Position numbers and translations under genes: made by a program. A stretch of DNA of 64,000 nucleotides from Marthasterias glacialis (Eukaryota; Echinodermata; Asteroidea; Forcipulatida; Asteriidae). The notes under the pieces were generated by a model. It had not been told where the DNA came from, did no database searches, and saw only the letters and a program-made list of their open reading frames with translations. Positions 62,490 to 64,000 of this stretch are shown here, in pieces; position 1 is the stretch's first letter, and every line of letters begins with the position of its first letter. The stretch lies in the NCBI GenBank assembly GCA_911728455.2, contig OU452233.1, forward strand, positions 10,025,505 through 10,089,504, read 5' to 3'.

Positions 62490-62660
62490 TGAGGGGCTTT
62501 TAAGGTCTAATTCAGTTATTGTGATGCACTCATTTTCCAATAGATAGAGTCCTAATGAAAGTGGGGAAAAAAATTACAAGTCTCTAACCTCACATTTAAG
62601 TGATGTAAATTGTCCATTTATTTGATACTTTTTAAGAGCGAAACTGAATTTTATCTTAAA
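62490..62660 (+). repeat. Dispersed element H, uninterrupted copy
   Basis: AGGGGCTTTTAAGGTCTAAT, GTGATGCACTCATTTTCC, AGATAGAGTCCTAATGAAAG, TACAAGTCTCTAACCTCAC. It is the empty-site reference for 9900-10380. Confidence 0.7.
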
Positions 62661-62956
62661 AGACCCTTTTTACAGTATATGTGAACATACATGTTGAGGC
62701 AAAGCATAATTGCTACAATGGCCAGGGTACAAACTGCAATTTACCTGCGAACAGTTCTGGGAAATCTCAAAGAAGAAAGAACATTCACATTTCAATTTTT
62801 TTTTTGGAAAGATGTATCTCTTCTGGAGAGAACACTGTAGATTTGGTTGCTGCCAAGTTGCCCTTCAAAGCTGCAACGCATACAATTTATATAATACAAG
62901 GTTTTGAACTAGTTGACATAGACCTTGCTAAGCAAACACAGCCCTTACACAGGTGT

Positions 62957-63350
62957 GTCGTGGCCAGCGGTCAAGCACACTGGACTCAAGCTCTGGTGTT
63001 TCTGATCGTGTCAGAGTGGGGGTTCGAGTCCCGGTCTTGACACACGACAGTTCAAACCATTACTGCTTCGTCCTTCGGATGGGACGTAAAGCCATAGGTC
63101 CCGTGTATTGTGTAACACACTAAAAGAACCCAGTTTGACTTATCGCTAAGAGAAGGAGTTTGCCCCGGTGTTTCTGGCAGTGGCTGATGAATGTGCCGCC
63201 GTACCTCTTAAACCACTATAAGGTGCTACATAAGTGGCTCTCATAATTCAAAAACTTCAAAAACCTGTCTCAAAAAGCTATAATAAACACTTAGCACCCT
63301 TAGAGAAAGGGTCATATAAAAACTAGTTATTATTATTATTATTATTACAC
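62957..63350 (+). repeat. tRNA-Leu-like SINE, full-length copy
   Basis: Head TGTCGTGGCCAGCGGTCAAG, GGACTCAAGCTCTGGTG, box B GGTTCGAGTCC (63021-63031), body CTTCGTCCTTCGGATGGGAC..CGGTGTTTCTGGCAGTGG, tail TATAAAAACTAG then (TTA)n. Confidence 0.85.
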
Positions 63351-63751
63351 TACATCTAGTAGACATCATAGCCAAGATACAAACACAAGAATGTTATTCC
63401 AAGACATTACATCACACCGTTTCAGATCAAAAATACCTGCTAAGTATTCCCCTATTTTCAAATGTTTGTACCTCATGTCAGAAATGTGACCTCTAACATC
63501 TCCACAAACAAAAGACTTAATCTCATGCACATTTACATTTAACAGGACTGAATTAGGCGAACCTGTGTACAAAAAATATGCACATATTTAAAATGCCTTG
63601 GGAGGCTATGATTTTCATGGTCACTAATTCCTCTATTAGTCACACCGATCAATAAGTTCTACTCTCACGATCCCATAACCCGCAAAATACTACCCTAGGG
63701 ATACAAATTACATCCCAAATAAATTAGAAAGAATAAAAAATGATCTTCTTA

Positions 63752-63805
63752 CATGGATGAGCATGTCTACGGTGTCCAAGGCTTCACTCTCCATCCTGTA
63801 CGAAA
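63752..63805 (-). CDS. Weak candidate first coding exon of an unknown gene
   Basis: On the minus strand, CAGGATGGAGAG gives an ATG in strong context (A at -3, G at +4), followed by MESEALDTVDMLIH and donor GTAAGA at 63746-63751. The frame upstream is open back to a stop for 23 more codons, so an acceptor at the CAG just before G|ATG is an alternative. I do not recognise the peptide, and no partner exon lies in the window. An 18-base stretch is also found at 42662-42679, which raises the possibility of a repeat. Confidence 0.2.
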
Positions 63806-64000
63806 CCGAAACTCCGGTAGACAGGGCAACGAATATAAAATGTCTCCAAGAAGAATTCAAGACCCTTTAAATGCCTGTTCAGGAGGAGGAGTACTCTTGT
63901 GTGTTATTTCAGCAGAACATCTGAGAAATCTTCAGTTGAGATAGATCCCCTTTTAAGCGAGCATGGGAAATAACGCTGGTAGTAATAATATCACCAGTGG

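Overview
The window is eukaryotic and most likely comes from a marine deuterostome invertebrate; an echinoderm, possibly a sea star, is my best guess. That placement is inference. It rests on the intron-rich gene, its moderate divergence from vertebrate relatives, the many TACATGTAC-type motifs, and dense short TIR elements and tRNA-derived SINEs. There are no bacterial operons, CRISPR arrays or intact RNA genes.

One gene is well supported. Positions 34062 to 1, minus strand, hold the 5' part of a DOCK-D (zizimin; DOCK9/10/11) Rho-family guanine nucleotide exchange factor. Eleven coding exons join in a continuous reading frame with GT..AG junctions: 34062-32032, 21439-21371, 19257-19141, 16106-16017, 14323-14241, 12431-12269, 7754-7623, 5911-5722, 2785-2613, 729-571 and 77-1. 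They give about 1094 codons. The order is an unusual 677-residue Ser/Pro/Thr-rich N-terminal exon, the DOCK C/D N-terminal domain, a PH domain, and the linker into the DHR1/C2 region. The DHR1 and DHR2 (catalytic) domains lie beyond the left edge.

The introns are full of repeats. Intron 7 is largely tandem duplications of its own flanking exon edges. Intron 8 carries a 34-copy, 56-bp satellite that grew inside a dispersed element; the one-unit form of that element sits in intron 6. Exon 5 lies between two same-orientation tRNA-derived SINE copies.

From about 34.5 kb to 64 kb I see no convincing protein-coding gene. This stretch holds tRNA-Leu-like SINEs, degenerate non-LTR retrotransposon 3' ends, several TIR/foldback families, nested insertions, and minisatellites of 25, 57, about 93-139, about 113 and about 160 bp. 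One weak candidate exon lies near the right edge (63752-63805, minus). A recurring theme is local tandem amplification inside dispersed elements, with 1-, 2-, 3- and 34-unit versions of related elements visible within the window.
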